In this document: positions 42,701 through 62,951 of the stretch, in pieces
How the letters are laid out: each line of letters begins with the position of its first letter
Numbering within the stretch: the first letter of the stretch is position 1
Assembly (NCBI GenBank): GCA_030248135.1
Contig: JASANC010004875.1
Location: forward strand, 1-64,000
DNA from: Theristus sp. LFF4_11
Taxonomy: Eukaryota; Nematoda; Chromadorea; Monhysterida; Xyalidae
DNA: 64,000 bases
Direction: 5' to 3'
Position numbers and translations under genes: made by a program
The notes under the pieces: model-generated
Databases searched by the model: none
What the model was told of the DNA's origin: nothing
The model's input: only the letters and a program-made list of their open reading frames with translations

Positions 42701-43749
42701 ACAGGGAAGAAAAAGTTCCATGCTGTGCTTGCTGGCTTGTGATATTTGATTTTAGTTAACATTTTTTGCTTTCTGCTGCACTGGATTTCCCGACACAGAA
42801 GTTTCGCTAATCTTCACTTTGACGCTATCCGGTCTCCGGCGAATAACACACTGCTACTGCTGTTGAACTGTTGCCTTATCAAATAGATCTTTAAAAAGTA
42901 ACACCGTTTTCTCTTTCTGTTGATGATTCATATTTTCAGTAGCTTTGCAGTCCATTTTGTGGTCGAGTTGAAAATCTTATCAGTATTCTGCAGCTTGTTG
43001 GTCCCAGAAACCAGAGAAAAACGAAATAGAAAAGGCGAAAATTGAATGATTCACACCGTTCGGATGTGACTCAAAAAAGTCCTGAAATAACTTCAGTCTC
43101 AACAGACGTTCAAGTGTTTGTGCACTTTAATTTGATTTTTCTATCTCTCTCTGAAAAACAGAACACACGTGGCGCAAAGCAAAACTCCGCATTACACACT
43201 GTTCTCACAGTTTCGTCGGAATTGCTGCGTTTTGTGAAATAAAATGAATGAATGAAGGAAATCTATAAAATGTGCACAAAATTTGCCGCGACGTGAAAAC
43301 GCAATTAGCCAATTGCCTGAAAGCTGGTTTGCTCTTTCTTGTTTGTGCTCCACACGCGTAAACAAATCGCAGACACACGTGACAAATTGCACTTTTGGGG
43401 AGTGAGGCTTGCAGCCGCTCCAACAACAAATCAATCAACTCAACACCAAGCTCAGGAGAAAACCACAAAAAAAATTTGCCATATCCGCTTTAGCAAACCT
43501 ATCGGGTGGTTGATTCCCGCAAATCCGTAATTACAACCATTTCCATAAATCCGTACTTTACACCCAATAAAATACTAATTCGTTGAGTCCCATTTGCACA
43601 TTCCAGTAAACGCGGAGATCAAATGCGAAATAATGAATGCTTGCACGAATGAATGAGTGCTATCGGAAAAATCATGTTATGATTTACCGTCCACATTCCA
43701 TTCACACAGCCATCCTTATTTTTCAACAACTGAAAATCCGAGAATGAGA

Positions 43750-43862
43750 CACTCTGGGTGCATTCACGAAAAAAGCATTTTTCGACGCATAGCTAATAAA
43801 CACGTCAAAGATGCGTTCATGAAAAGCCTTTCAGTAGTATGCACGGGAACGTATGCCTAGCT
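43750..43862. mobile_element. GCATTCATGAA-ended MITE, copy 4 (diverged)
   Basis: GGGTGCATTCACGAAAAAAG at the left and GATGCGTTCATGAAAAGCC at the right, with GACGCATAGCTAA between. Confidence 0.4.
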
Positions 43863-43995
43863 ATAGGGCTGGTAAAAAACATTTTATTTTAAAATTTGGG
43901 TAAAAGGCCGTTCTTATCCGAATGGACTTTCAACCGAAATATCATGAATGCACCTCCATTCATTCCTTTCAGCAACTCTCAAATCCAAACCGAAC

Positions 43996-44194
43996 CATCA
44001 TCGGAAGCGGACGCGTCGATCGACATCGACGCGAAACGCAGCGAGCGTCGTCGGCCGCCCTGCTCCTGCGACAAGCGGCGACCCTTGCGAACGACCGATT
44101 GGAACGTCACCGACGGCTGCGGCTCGGTCGTCGTGATCACTGGTGGTACGACCTTCATTTCGATCGGCTCCGAATCGGTATCGCCCGTCGACAT
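43996..44194 (-). CDS. AHCYL: Candidate alternative first exon of AHCYL (66 codons)
   Basis: ATG at 44194. The open segment starts MSTGDTDSEPIEMKVVPP and includes PSVTFQSVVRKGRRLS and RRRSLRFASMSIDASASDD, a basic Ser-rich N-terminus like the other AHCYL variants. A phase-1 donor (GATG|GTTCGG) at 43996 fits exon 2 but is weak, and a GTTTGG three bases away would not keep phase. Compositional resemblance plus compatible phase is the whole case. Confidence 0.45.
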
Positions 44195-44329
44195 TGTTTT
44201 TGGTGTTTTCTGTTCTCGTTCGTTATCGTTTTCGAAATACTGATGGATATATGGAACGCAGTAGTGCCTCGGGATAAGCGTTCGGAAAAGCAATTTCAAA
44301 TTCACGATTTTTAGTAGTGTTCGCAACGC

Positions 44330-47300
44330 CGGATTGCTGGTCGTGTGTGTGTGTTTTTATGATTGTGGTTTATAAGTGAACGCAATGGTCGACTGATTTT
44401 TATAACGCCTGTGTCGGTTGCGGTTGAACAATATAAAAAAAGAAAAATAGAGCAAGGCTTGCTTGCAAAATGAATAACTATGATTTTGATGTATTGTATA
44501 CGGGCGTTGGCCAACCGGGCTCCAGTCGTTGTGCGTTTTTTCTCGACGCCGGAAAAAATTATGACTTGACGTATGTATCTGGTATGGCAGAAAAAACGCC
44601 TGAAGCGGCCTGAAATCAATTTTTCACTTTTTTCACAAGCGTTGTTCCGTTCATGCTGTATACACTGTGTCGAACGTTGCTTGAGAAAGAGAAAACAGCG
44701 AAAAGGCGAAGCGCACAACCACTGTTGAGCAAAATGAAGGAACGTGAGAGAAAGCTCTTGTTTCGCTTCGAAAGTGACTTCAGCAAGATGACACAAAACA
44801 TTGTTGTCAAAATACAACGGAACGCACAAAGCGTCCACAAACGACAAGACAATCCTGAAAGTTGGGCAGTTCCTCTACGTAACCGGTCTTGTGAGCACAA
44901 GTTTCTTTGTCGTTAAAGTTTCGCCAACAGCTGCTGCAGCAGTAAGCAACAAGAACAGCCTGGGAAACTGGGCCACACGGTCACACAAGGGTGCGGCGAA
45001 CGAAAAATTACGTGTGCGCTGGGCTTTGGGGGGAAGGGCAAGGAGAAAACTGTGGACCGCTTGAAGATGTGGAAATTGTGGTTTTCACAGCCAATGGAGC
45101 GCTGTTGTTAGCTGAACAACTTTGCCCTCAGGACGTATGTCTGCCCTGCCACCAGCCACCAGGGTCTCAGCTCGACAGATGGCTGCATATAGCGGCTAGT
45201 TAGCGAATGAGATGAGAGAAACAAAACCGCACTTGCATGTCGCACCACGTACACGTACTTAGCACGACATGCACACATAGAGGAGCTATCGCTTAAGAAA
45301 TGACTTTGTTAGCCAATAAAGTACAAAAACAGAAAAAAAACAGGGGCAACGAACGGATTACGAAGAACACACGGACGTTTCTTTCTAGTGGTGTACGTGT
45401 TCAATGAAACTCGAGAATTACAAAACACGTCACGATGGGCATGTTATTGGGATGGCATGAGAGGATTGTCTAGCAGCGGTAAACAACTGAAGAAACGTAT
45501 TCCGAACATTGTATCGCGAAACTCGCTCTCTCGCACACGTGTGTCCCACTATTTGCTACCTATATGGACAAACCTATATGTTTACGTTGTGTGTTCGTGC
45601 AATCGATGCTAAAAAGTGAACGATACAAGTTCTTCAATGTTACATAACCAGTACAGCACTATCAGGCGTACTCAGTATGATAAGAAGAGATAAAAACACT
45701 TCAATAAACTCTCTGAAGAAGCTACACACACGCACAGACTAGCAAAAACGAGCCAATTTCGGAAGTGTTAGTAGTAAAGGCGAGGCAGTGATGCAGATGC
45801 TTACACCGTCAATAGACAGCCCAAGACAGGGTGGGCCGTATGGTGGAAGTGCACCTTTTGAAAAGCTGTCGGTGACTTAGAGACAAAAGAAGTAGTTTAG
45901 GAACACAGATTTGTGAACCTACCGGGTACCAAAAAGTGCCTCCGTGCTTCCGTTAAAAAGCTTCAGTATCTCAAATGATAAAAAACTTTTCCGTCTGAAA
46001 ACCGTTTACTTTCTTCAACACGTGTAGAGTCACAATGGACACAGACAAGCACATTGGCAAACAAACGCTGCCAAGGAACACGTGTGCATGCCAGTGTGTT
46101 TGTTTATATGACTAACACTAAACAACATCAGGTTGAAGAGTAGTAGGAAAGGAAGTGTACGGTGTTCGGCCAGACCGTGACTTTACTGCTACCACTACTT
46201 CTGGCACACCCTGCCTGTATGTTCGTTCGGTGTCCGCACGGCACCCACCCGGAGAAGACACACTGCTGGATCAGTTTTTCAGACTTCTGTCACATTACAC
46301 GCTGGTTAGTTTCGGCGACTGGAGCGCATAAAACACACGCGCGTAAATGACACACCACACGCAATGAGGCAGCGCTGTGAGACGCCGATTGTAAAAACAA
46401 CAACCGACCAGAACAACCCATATTTGCGTGCTATTTGATTTCGTTGCATTGTTAAATGGCGCTGTTTTCATTGAAATTCAGTTATCGGCGTTACAGCGGC
46501 TCAATGCGTTTGGTTACATTTCGAAAACGTAGCGCTGAGTGTCTGTCGCGCGCTAAAAATCGTTGTTTAGCGTTTCTGTAGAAAATTAGATTTTTTTCCC
46601 GATTTTGCACATCAAGTAGTGACATGAATACGCTAAAAACAGACTCGGGAAATTGAGAGATGCGAAAAAACTATTTGGCGCTTGTTTTGCTTGTGTCGAG
46701 GATTTCTTTGAAAACTGTACAAAGTCGACAGTCACAATTTGTGTGAGTCATCATCAGGAAAGTAATCTTCTAAAAACTGTCGATTAATCGTGTGTCACGA
46801 CACATGTTGTTGTTCATCGCCCAACAGGTGGGAAAGGTAAAAGTTGCATTATTTATAAATAGCTAGACCTGAACATAAGCCGACAGGAAACTTTGTAATT
46901 AGCCCGTCAGTCCAAAGCACGCGCAAATTCCAGCGCATGTGAATGTAATCACGTCGAGCTGACCAGATAATGAAAAACAGCGAACAATGTTAGGCGAGGT
47001 GACTGAACTTTTGAAAACACAAAAGAAGTGTCTGATTAGGAAATGACATTTCGGTCCAAATATTGGATAAACTCGGTCTTTCTGGGCGTCCTGATGGATT
47101 ATTTTCTGCAGCATAAATCCTGCATGGAGTCTCTTACTATATGGGTAGGTTCCCAATGTTAATAGCTTCAAACTGAACGCAATGAGCAATCGCAACGTGA
47201 ACCAGAGTTGGGAAAAAGATTGAATTTTGGTGGGGTAAGGTTCCGTGGTCATAATCTTGAGGCTCTTCCACCAGTACACATCATCTCGAGGGCAGTAGTC

Positions 47301-47440
47301 CATCTTGATGAACTGTACCGTGTACTGCCGTGGTGGTTGTGTGGTGTGTGGTACACCGACCACACCAACCACCACGGCAGTAAAATGTGCAGTCTTGTGA
47401 GCAACTAAAAAAACAGAATCAAAAACACTCGCCCAAGTGC
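44330..47440. other. Gene-poor stretch between distal AHCYL exons
   Basis: No conserved exon recognised. A CAAACACACTGGC hairpin lies at 46046-46110. Otherwise unremarkable sequence. Confidence 0.45.
46046..46110. repeat. CAAACACACTGGC hairpin element
   Basis: ACAAGCACATTGGCAAAC at the left and GCATGCCAGTGTGTTTGT at the right. Confidence 0.45.
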
Positions 47441-47446
47441 ACTCAC

Positions 47447-47606
47447 AAGCTCCGTCACTGGCCGATTCACTGATGCGCGACTTTCTGCCGCCCCCTCCCC
47501 CGTCGGCCGTCAGCGTCGACACCGACAGACGTTTGCCAGTTGTCTTCGGTCGCGAGTCAGAGGGGCGACGGGTGCGTCGCTCGGTTTGCTGAGCAAAAAA
47601 GGCGCA
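47447..47606 (-). CDS. AHCYL: Candidate AHCYL distal exon 1b (Ser/Arg-rich)
   Basis: Flanked by an acceptor (TTTCAG) at 47606 and a strong donor (GCTT|GTGAGT) at 47447. It enters in phase 0 and leaves in phase 1, matching the 47929-48117 exon upstream and AHCYL exon 2 downstream. It encodes QQTERRTRRPSDSRPKTTGK, then RLSVSTLTADGGGGG and SRISESASDGA, the same basic/Ser-rich style as the IRBIT N-terminus. Confidence 0.55.
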
Positions 47607-47928
47607 CTGAAAGTCTACGGGCACACAAAAACTGACCTCATTGAATGATTTTGTTGAGTGACTCAATAGGTTTTCCAGAACTCAAAAACGTCCTTGTGTG
47701 ACGTCCAGGCGTCCTTGGCTCCTTCCGACACGTGTGTTTTCAGTCTTAACGTTGTTGCCAATCAGGGACAAACACACAAATTACATGCATCGCATCGTTT
47801 GTGTGATGTCGTTTGCTATTGTTCAACCTCTGTTGATGACCAACAATTGTGATAACTGAACGGTTTAAACACAATGCGAACAATCCAAAAATGCCACCGA
47901 CTAAATGTCTCCCACTTTGCACGCATAC

Positions 47929-48117
47929 CATGTCATCATCGACCTTCCACCCAGCCGCATTCGACTTCGGCGACAGCAACGGCTTGTCGTGGCGGTCGTT
48001 GTGGTGCTGGTCACGGTGCACATTCTCCTCGTTCTCATCGTCATTCGGCGGCTCCACTGTGAATGCTACGTGTCGCCCTGGGCTGTGCGCTTTTTCTGCG
48101 GACTGTTCGCCGCTCAT
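47929..48117 (-). CDS. AHCYL: Candidate most distal AHCYL first exon (63 codons)
   Basis: ATG at 48117, donor ATG|GTATGC at 47929, phase 0, compatible with 47606-47447. Encodes MSGEQSAEKAHSPGRHVAFT and an acidic, His-rich stretch, ending AAGWKVDDDM. With exon 1b it would make a 571-residue long AHCYL isoform, comparable in concept to the long N-terminus of vertebrate AHCYL2. Confidence 0.5.
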
Positions 48118-49211
48118 GGTGAGTGCGTTTTTTTTTTGCTGGCGGTTGGTTTGTGCAAAACAATTCTGTCTGAAACTGCACTGAATCTGAATGAAACCAG
48201 GTATAGGCATTTGAACGTGCAGTTGCATTGGCACTGGGTTTGCTGAATGGAAACAAATTGCCAAGACTGAACATTGTAAACAGTGACGCCTACCAACGAG
48301 CCGATACGACGAATTGGTTGCAGTTAAAATGTGATTTGTGGAACTTTGTGACGAGTCAGGTATTTCAGCAAACTCAGTAATTCGAAACTATATAAGTAAA
48401 TTCACCAAAAAAGTTGTTATCAGCGGCTGAAAGCACAGCGGTTATCTCAACTGAAACTACCATTGTTCCAAATCAAAAGATAAAGCCAGATTACAAGCTG
48501 TTTTTTTTCACACATCGTAGTTTGTTGTGGTGATGGCACAAGTTAACGAAACCTAAGCCAACACCACCAAGAGCAGAAAAAGTGTAGAATAAATAAAATA
48601 TTGATAACGAAAAATGGTATTTGCACAGGATCACTGCGCATCAGAAAATGCTTGCAGAACCTAAGCAACGTGAGAAAAAGGCAAACCAAAAAAAAACACA
48701 CGACGACAAAAACAGGATGGCGGTAAAATTTTATGCGCAATTTTACATTCGTTCACAGCATTACACACCAAGCTGATTTACGCACATTGCTGTTGATGTC
48801 TTCAACTTGCAATCAAACATAACGGTCACAATCGAAACGTGAATTATCTTCACAAAAAAACTGAATTTGTTCTTCAGTTGCAAAAATGTACAAGAACTGA
48901 CTGAGCAATTTGCCATTCAAAATCAGGGACGATAATATTTACACGCGTCCGTTTAAAAAAGAGAGACGTCATAAACAAACGAACAGGTTTACGTCAAAGA
49001 TGCTTATTTTCTGGTTCTGCGACTCGAGTGCGTTTGCACGACTCGAAAGGAAATTAGGTTCACGCTTGACGCGGCAATTCAAACAAACCTCGTATCTCAG
49101 AAACAAAGGCGACTTCGACAATTGTTAATGGCAAACTGATTTTGTGCGCACTGAGTCACGGAAGCAGTAAAGTAGACAATACCTCTGACAGATCCACACA
49201 AATACACTTTA

Positions 49212-49616
49212 CCGTATTACCTCTAATAAACCCCCATGGGGGTTTATTTCTTCAGCGACTTCTGGGGGTGGGGGTTTATTTTTGGGGGGGGGGGCTTTAT
49301 TTTTTTGGGGGGGGGGGTTTATTTGGAAACCATTTTTAGGAGTGGGCAAAATGGCAAAAATACCTTCCATGGCAAGAAGGAAGTCGCAGAAACTTCTACT
49401 CTACATAGAAATTTCCTTTTACAACAGCCTTTTGTAATGAAATTACCATTAACTCATCCATTTGGGGCCTTTGGTAGCACAATTTCATCATTTTCACTGC
49501 AACCAGCCACTGAATTCGCTGGGTATGTGTTTCAAACAGGTTTCAATAATCCCCCATGGGTGATTATTTTTGGTGGGGGGTTTAATTTTGGGGGGGGTTT
49601 AATAGAGGTAATACGG
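49212..49616 (+). mobile_element. G-tract TA-flanked element, copy 2, forming the KAT5 3' flank
   Basis: CCGTATTACCTCTAATAAAC at the left and TTTAATAGAGGTAATACGG at the right, flanked by TA. Starts 17 bp beyond the KAT5 stop codon. On the KAT5 strand it offers several AATAAA and ATTAAA hexamers. Confidence 0.85.
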
Positions 49617-49633
49617 TAGGATCAAAAAAATCA

Positions 49634-57517
<7,884 letters not shown>

Positions 57518-57620
57518 GGTGATTGACAAGTTCTTCGTCAATTGCCGCTGTTTTGTCACGAATTTCAAAATATGAAATCAATCTGCTAAAATGAAAAAAG
57601 ACTGGAATAGCGTCGATACC

Positions 57621-58461
57621 AGGGTTGTTAAAAAAACAAAAATCGTCAAACCGGGTTCGAGGAGAACCACATTTGATGTGCAATCGCCCCCCGAATGACT
57701 CCCGTATGGCGGAACTTTCCAGATTTTGTTTGGGTGGCCTCATTTACCCTTTTTCCAAACCATTACCATGCCTCTTCTTGTGTTTTGACGATTTGACCCC
57801 CAAATTGTCCCCAGCCCATAGTTGTTCCAGGCAGGAAAAAAATTCCGGATTTAAAAAAAAGTGATTGAAAAAAACAAAAATGCCGATTTTTTTTTTAAAT
57901 TCGAAAAAATTTTCTCTAATATGCTCTGAAAACCTCAATTTTTGCACAATTTTTCGAAAGTTCAACAAAAATTTTCTTTGATTGTACCTCGTAAAACCTT
58001 TAGCTGTTTAGCAGTCCATTTTGGGCCGTTTTACCGACTGATTTTAGGCTACGACAACATCTGCGATGAAGTTTTTGAGCGTCCCAAAGCTTGGCCTACC
58101 ATTTCCGATCCGATGCAGATAAGGTGACGATTCGCCTCGCAGAGCGTCCGATTGTGCTCGCTGCTCCGTTTGCAAGCGCTACGTTGTCTGGTTGCTTGCT
58201 GCTTCGTGTCGTGTCGTCGCGACACCATCAGAAGAATTGATCGAATTTCAAGGCGGTATGTTTGTCTTCACTTTAGCATTAGCTTAGCTGGGGACAATTA
58301 GTGACGTTTTGGAGGTCAAAACACAAGAAGAGGCATGGTGACGGTTTGGAAAAGGGGTAATTGAGGTCACCAAAACAAAATCTGCAAAGTTTTTTTTTGA
58401 TTTTTGAATTTTTTTAATTAAAAAAAACAAAAATGACGATTTTTGTTTTTTTAACAACCCT
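57621..58461. mobile_element. Terminal-inverted-repeat element, AGGGTTGTTAAAAAAAC ends (hAT-like), copy A
   Basis: AGGGTTGTTAAAAAAACAAA at the left and TTGTTTTTTTAACAACCCT at the right, with pairing extending about 190 bp inward (AAACCATTACCATGCCTCTT against AAGAGGCATGGTGACGGTTT). The left base before the repeat is C, as in hAT ends (CAGGGTTG), but no clear 8-bp target duplication is visible. Starts 104 bp upstream of the KAT5 ATG. Confidence 0.65.
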
Positions 58462-58880
58462 AATCCAGAAAACTATAAGAGCGAAAATTGTGTTTTATTG
58501 AAATTTTGTCCATTTCATATGGGGAAAGTTGCATTTTCAACAGCAAAACAGTTTTGAATATTGAATAGGGTTGTTAAAAAAACAAAAGACGTCATTTTTG
58601 TTTTTTTTAATTTAAAAAAAAAATTCAAAAATCAAAGTTGTGCTAAATCAATCACGGAGTTCGAAGAACCACATATGATATGCAAGCGTCTCCGGATCCG
58701 GAATGACTCCCGCTAGGCGGAACTTTGGAGATTTTGTTTTCGTGACCTCAATTACCCCTTTTCCAAACCGTTACCTTGCCTCTTCTGGTGTTTTGACCCC
58801 CAAAACGTCACTAATTGTCCCCGCAGGACACGAAACAGCAACCAGACAACGTAACGCTTGCAAACGGAGCAGCTCGGACT

Positions 58881-59461
58881 AGGGTTAGGGGCTTTGAAAA
58901 AAAATTTTTTTTTTATTTTTTTTCGTTTTTTTTTAATTTGGATTTTTTTTTCAAACTTAAAAAAAAATTTGAAAAATTTTTCTTCTACTTTGCTCTGAAA
59001 ATTCGATTTATGGCATAATTTTTTGAAAGTTCAAACCAAATTTTCTTCCCAACTTCTTTGTGTGCTCAGGTACATGTCATTATTTGGTCATTTTGACCGA
59101 CGTACTCCATGTTTTTCGATTTGGATGACTTCTAGAGTCAATTTTTAGCGTTGAAATGACTTAACTGAATTGAAATATCGTTTCAGAAATCGTTTTCTTG
59201 CAACTTAGAACATGTTTTTTCAGTCGGTAGGCCATGAGATGAACATGATATCTTGTTGATTGGCGTACGTTATAGGTCTACAATGGAGTTGTGCGATATA
59301 TTGTTAAACAATTGGAGCGGGGATGTTGGTTAATACCACATCACACGACCGTTTTTCAGATACCCGATAACATGGCCACATGTTAAAACTTGCGTGCTGA
59401 GCTAAACTAACGTGTTAAACTTGCGTCTGTCCGTTGCCCGCAACGTGATCGCGAAATCATG
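58881..59461 (+). repeat. Direct duplicate of 63427-64000
   Basis: Begins AGGGTTAGGGGCTTTGAAAA and runs to GCGAAATCATG; nearly every base matches the block at the window end apart from a handful of substitutions and A/T-run length changes. Confidence 0.9.
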
Positions 59462-59689
59462 GTACGTGTTTTCGATACGATGATTTGAAGAGTGGGCTCT
59501 CGCCATGTGGCAGATAGCATAGCTGGTTGAACCTGAAAGTAAGTGTCTTGGGGGGGGGGGCGACCGGGTCGACAGGGGTTGCCGACTTAGCTACAGCAAA
59601 CAGGAATTTTTGAACACAGTCAAATTTTGGTAATTTTCTAAAGAGGAACAATTAAGAACGGTTGATATTTAGTACTCGTCTAAATTATT

Positions 59690-60080
59690 TTGTTTTTTTT
59701 TTGTTTTTTTCTTTTTTTTGTTTTTTTTTTTATTGTTTTGGTTTGTTTTGTTGGTTGTTGGTTGCTTGCGACCCTTGTCTTTTTTTATTTTTTTTTTTTT
59801 TTTTTTTAATCCCGATTTTTTGGGGGGGGGCGTGGGGTATTGCGGGGGCGCGCGCGCGGCGCTGGGGTGGGGGGGGGGGGGGTTGTGTGGGGGCGGGCGT
59901 GTTGTTTTTTTTGTGTGTTTGGGTTTTTGTCGTTATTTTTGATTTTTTGTTTTGTTGGTATTTGTTTGTGTTTTTTTGTTTTGTTTGTGGGGTTATGTGG
60001 GGACCGGTATGTTGGTTTGAAGAATTATATTTTTTTTTTGTTTTTTGTTTTTTTTTTTTTTTTTTTTTTTTTTTTTGGTG
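59690..60080. repeat. T- and G-run tract, probable sequence artefact
   Basis: Nearly only T and G, with T runs of 20 or more and a GC-rich island (GGGGCGCGCGCGCGGCGC). No relation to neighbouring sequence or to the other G-run tracts. Confidence 0.55.
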
Positions 60081-60699
60081 AGGGAGCACTGGGTGTTTTG
60101 ATCAACAATACCTGCTCATTTGCTTCACCAGCTGTGCGCTTTTTTACTTCCAGATCTATAAAGTTTATTAGTTTGACGGCGAAACGTAAATAATTTCTCT
60201 AGTGGGTGGGAAAGGCAGTAATGTTGGGGGGTGCGCTGATGAACTTTGCGAACGCGCAGTGCGAATCGTCACCTTATCTGCATCGTTGGGAATGGGTAAA
60301 GGAAATGCGTAAGCCAACCTTTGGGACGCTCAAAAACTTCATCGCAGATGTTGTCGAAGCCTAAAATCAGTCGGTAAAACGGTCCAAAATCGACTGCTGA
60401 CGGTTTTACGAGGCAATATCAAAGAAATTTTTTGTTGAACTTTCGAAAAATTTTAGCCTAAAATTGAGGTTTTCAGAGCATATTAGAGGAAATTTTTTTG
60501 AATTTTTTTTAAATCGGCAGTTTTTTTTAGTTTCGATTTTTGTTTAACAACCCTTTTCTACACTAAAATGTTTTTGCCACATTGTTTTTTCAAAGATACA
60601 CTGAAATGGCATGGCGCCACATTGCTATTATTTTTCTGAAAGAAGTAAATAACTAGAGAACTGACTGAACTGACATCAACAGATATCGAACGGAACGCG

Positions 60700-62856
60700 A
60701 TGGCCACCACGAATCAGCGCGCATTCCGGTGCACGATGGCGGCGTTGAAGTTCACCAGTACGCTGGATATCGTGCTGACGACGCAGGCGCTGCTGTTGCG
60801 GCCGGGTCGCTCGTTTCGACTGAACCTCGCACTGGACGCATTCCTGCGCAACTTTGTGCACGTGATGCCGGGCCATTTCGACTTTCGCGAATCGCTGGTG
60901 GATTTCTGGTGTCTCAGTCTCTTGCGGACGAGCGTCGTGATGGGCGCGATTGCTGCGTGCCTCATCTGTCGGCGGCGACCGGCGACGCTGCTTGAACGCG
61001 TGAAACGAGCGAATTTCGCCGTCAATTGCGTCACGATGCTGTTGATCGTGTACTCGCCGATCAAGCTGCTCGCGTGGGACGAGCTGAATGTTTGTTATTG
61101 TTGGCAATTTTCATTGTCTGACTTTTGTTAACCTGTAGTCGACATTTTGTCATGGTTTGTTTGAAAGGCTTTGATGATTACAACACTCTAACTCTAACAT
61201 ATCCAACAAGCTGATTGGTTATGCATTCTGTGCATGAATCGCTGTGGAGACGGAGTTTGGTTTTCATAGAATGTGTGCAGTGTTCTGCCACACCAACACG
61301 TGACCACCAACCAATCAGCTAGTTGTATATGTTGTAGAGTTCGACTGTACTTGTGGTTTTGCTGAAATTTACGTGTTGTCGTCGTTGTCTTTTCAGGCGT
61401 TTTTAGGACCTTTTAACACTCACTCAGAAAAAAACGTTCCCAAAAAAACCTGCAGCCGTCGCGTCTAGACGACATTCGTTTCTGGGTGCTGTTCAGCTGG
61501 AATATCGCCGCCAGCGTCGGTCAGTGGATCGTGTGGACGACGCTGTTGCCCTGCGCGATCGGGAAACTGGTCGATGATCGCAATGTTTCATCTGAATCGA
61601 ACAATGCTCCTGACGCAATTGAATCGACGTCGTCCACCGTCGTCGTCACAGACTCGGAGCACGCTCCATTGACCGCGAATGACTCGCTCGCGGCGCAGAA
61701 TGGCGATTTATCCGTGGTGGTCGTTTCGAATAATAGAAATAGTAATAAAAAGGGCAAAAATTTTGAGGGCAAAGAGAAGAAGAAGCGAAAATCGAATGCG
61801 AACGATGAAGCTTCTGATGATGATAAGGAACCAGAAGTCGACATAAAAACCTCCGTTTCGTTGATGTGGCGTTTGTTGTCATACTGTAAAGTGCAATGGC
61901 AATGGTACCTCTGCGGCTTTATAGCGCTCGTCTTTTATTCAACCGGTGCGTTGTTTTGGTTGGTTCTGGTTTTTTAGATGGCAGATTCAGATTGTGTTTT
62001 TCCGTTCGTTGTTGGTTGGTGTTAGTCTGCGTCTCGAGCCTGATAGGATCAATCAGACAGCATATTAAAAGCACAGCCAATCAGCTGATTGTATATAATT
62101 TTGAGTTCGACTGAATTGTCATTTTGCTACTTTTCAAACTATTTGTTCAGCTATGATGTTCATTCCGTATTATACGGGTCAAACAATCGCAACCATCGTG
62201 TTGACGCGCTCATATTCGCAGCTGATGAAATCGGTCTTGATTGTCTTTCTATTGTCATTGGCCAGGTTCGGGTTTTGCGATTTGTTTTGTTTGTGTATTA
62301 TTTTTTGTCAAGTGACAGGGTGGTCGTTTTGTTTAACATTTCTAGAAAATCGGTGTGTTAAGGCATGACTTGTACTTGAATCTGCGGCTTTGAACTTCAT
62401 CATTGAACTTCCACGGCCCCACCTCACTAGTATTTCATTCATTTGTTTAGGAAAGGTATGCAGCTTTCCCGCCCACTGCACACCATCGTTGAAATACCGT
62501 TCACATCCGAAAAGCTACGCAGCAACACAGCAAATCACGAACCTCCCTTCAAATGCCAATCACACAACAGTCTTTTTGCAGCACCTTCTTTGGAGGCATC
62601 CGTGGGGGCTGTTTCACGTACGCAATCGCAAAAGTGCTGCGAGAAATCCGCTCCGATTTGTTTCGCTCGCTCGTTCATCAGGATGTCGGATTTTTCGACC
62701 AAACTAAAACTGGTACGGAGTCTTTAAAATAAATCGCCAGGCTTTTTCAAGTTTATTTCAACCCATTCAGGCGAAATCACGTCTCGCTTAACAACCGACT
62801 GTCAAACGATGTCGGATACCGTCGCACTCAACGTCAACGTCTTCACGCGCAGTTTG
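60700..62856 (+). CDS. ABC half transporter, ABCB9/HAF-like, N-terminal part (runs past the window)
   Basis: TAP-like half transporter; in nematodes the HAF-4/HAF-9 relatives act in lysosome-related organelles. Exons: 60700-61089, 61456-61945, 62151-62265, 62582-62712 and 62771-62856, all phase-consistent, then an intron holding a G-tract element; the nucleotide-binding domain must lie beyond 64000. Exon 1 gives several hydrophobic helices (SLLRTSVVMGAIAACLI, VNCVTMLLIVYSPIKLLAW). Exon 2 has FWVLFSWNIAASVGQWIVW, then about 100 hydrophilic residues (Ser/Asn-rich, then KGKNFEGKEKKKRKS and DEASDDDKEPE) before the transmembrane domain starts at WRLLSYCKVQW. Later exons show MMFIPYYTGQTIA, STFFGGIRGGCFTYAIAKV, LVHQDVGFFDQTKTGEITSR and LTTDCQTMSDTVALNVNVF, typical of the coupling region of this branch. 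ATG 60700 is preceded by an acceptor-like CAACAG, so a 5' UTR or earlier coding exon is possible. Confidence 0.87.
61181..61347. mobile_element. CCAATCAGC MITE in the HAF-like gene intron 1
   Basis: AACTCTAACATATCCAAC at the left against GTTGTATATGTTGTAGAGTT at the right, ending CGACTG then TA. Core GGAGACGGAGTTTGGTTTTC matches the 39627 copy. Confidence 0.7.
62030..62116. mobile_element. CCAATCAGC MITE fragment
   Basis: CAGCCAATCAGCTGATTGTA followed by TAATTTTGAGTTCGACTG; only the right arm is clear. In intron 2 of the HAF-like gene. Confidence 0.5.
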
Positions 62857-62951
62857 GTTTGTTCTCTCGTTTTTTTAATGTTCATGAGTCAACTATAAAA
62901 AACACTTCAAGTGAAAAGCGGGACTAAAAATTGTACGTATTTTCCAGTATT

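Larger units (their letters stand above)
37200..43990. other. Gene-poor stretch between alternative AHCYL first exons
   Basis: No recognisable exon. Contains the MITE at 39627-39789 and the GCATTCATGAA element near 43750. A TATA-like stretch (CATAAATATAGGC) lies near 42425 but cannot be tied to a start. Confidence 0.5.
58567..60554. mobile_element. Related hAT-like element, copy B, interrupted by other repeats
   Basis: Same AGGGTTGTTAAAAAAAC start at 58567 and TTTAACAACCCT end at 60554. The right 300 bp (60230-60530) is the inverse of 57850-58140 in copy A. The interior contains the 58881-59461 duplicated block and the T/G-run tract, so it is a nest rather than a simple element. Confidence 0.5.

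Noticed and set aside
46899..47666. 255-codon minus-strand ORF as an independent gene
   Set aside because: Only the part between a TTTCAG acceptor (47606) and a GTGAGT donor (47447) looks coding; the rest reads through an intron.
58881..58895. Telomeric repeat (TTAGGG)
   Set aside because: Only AGGGTTAGGG, about one and a half repeats, at the start of a duplicated mobile block.
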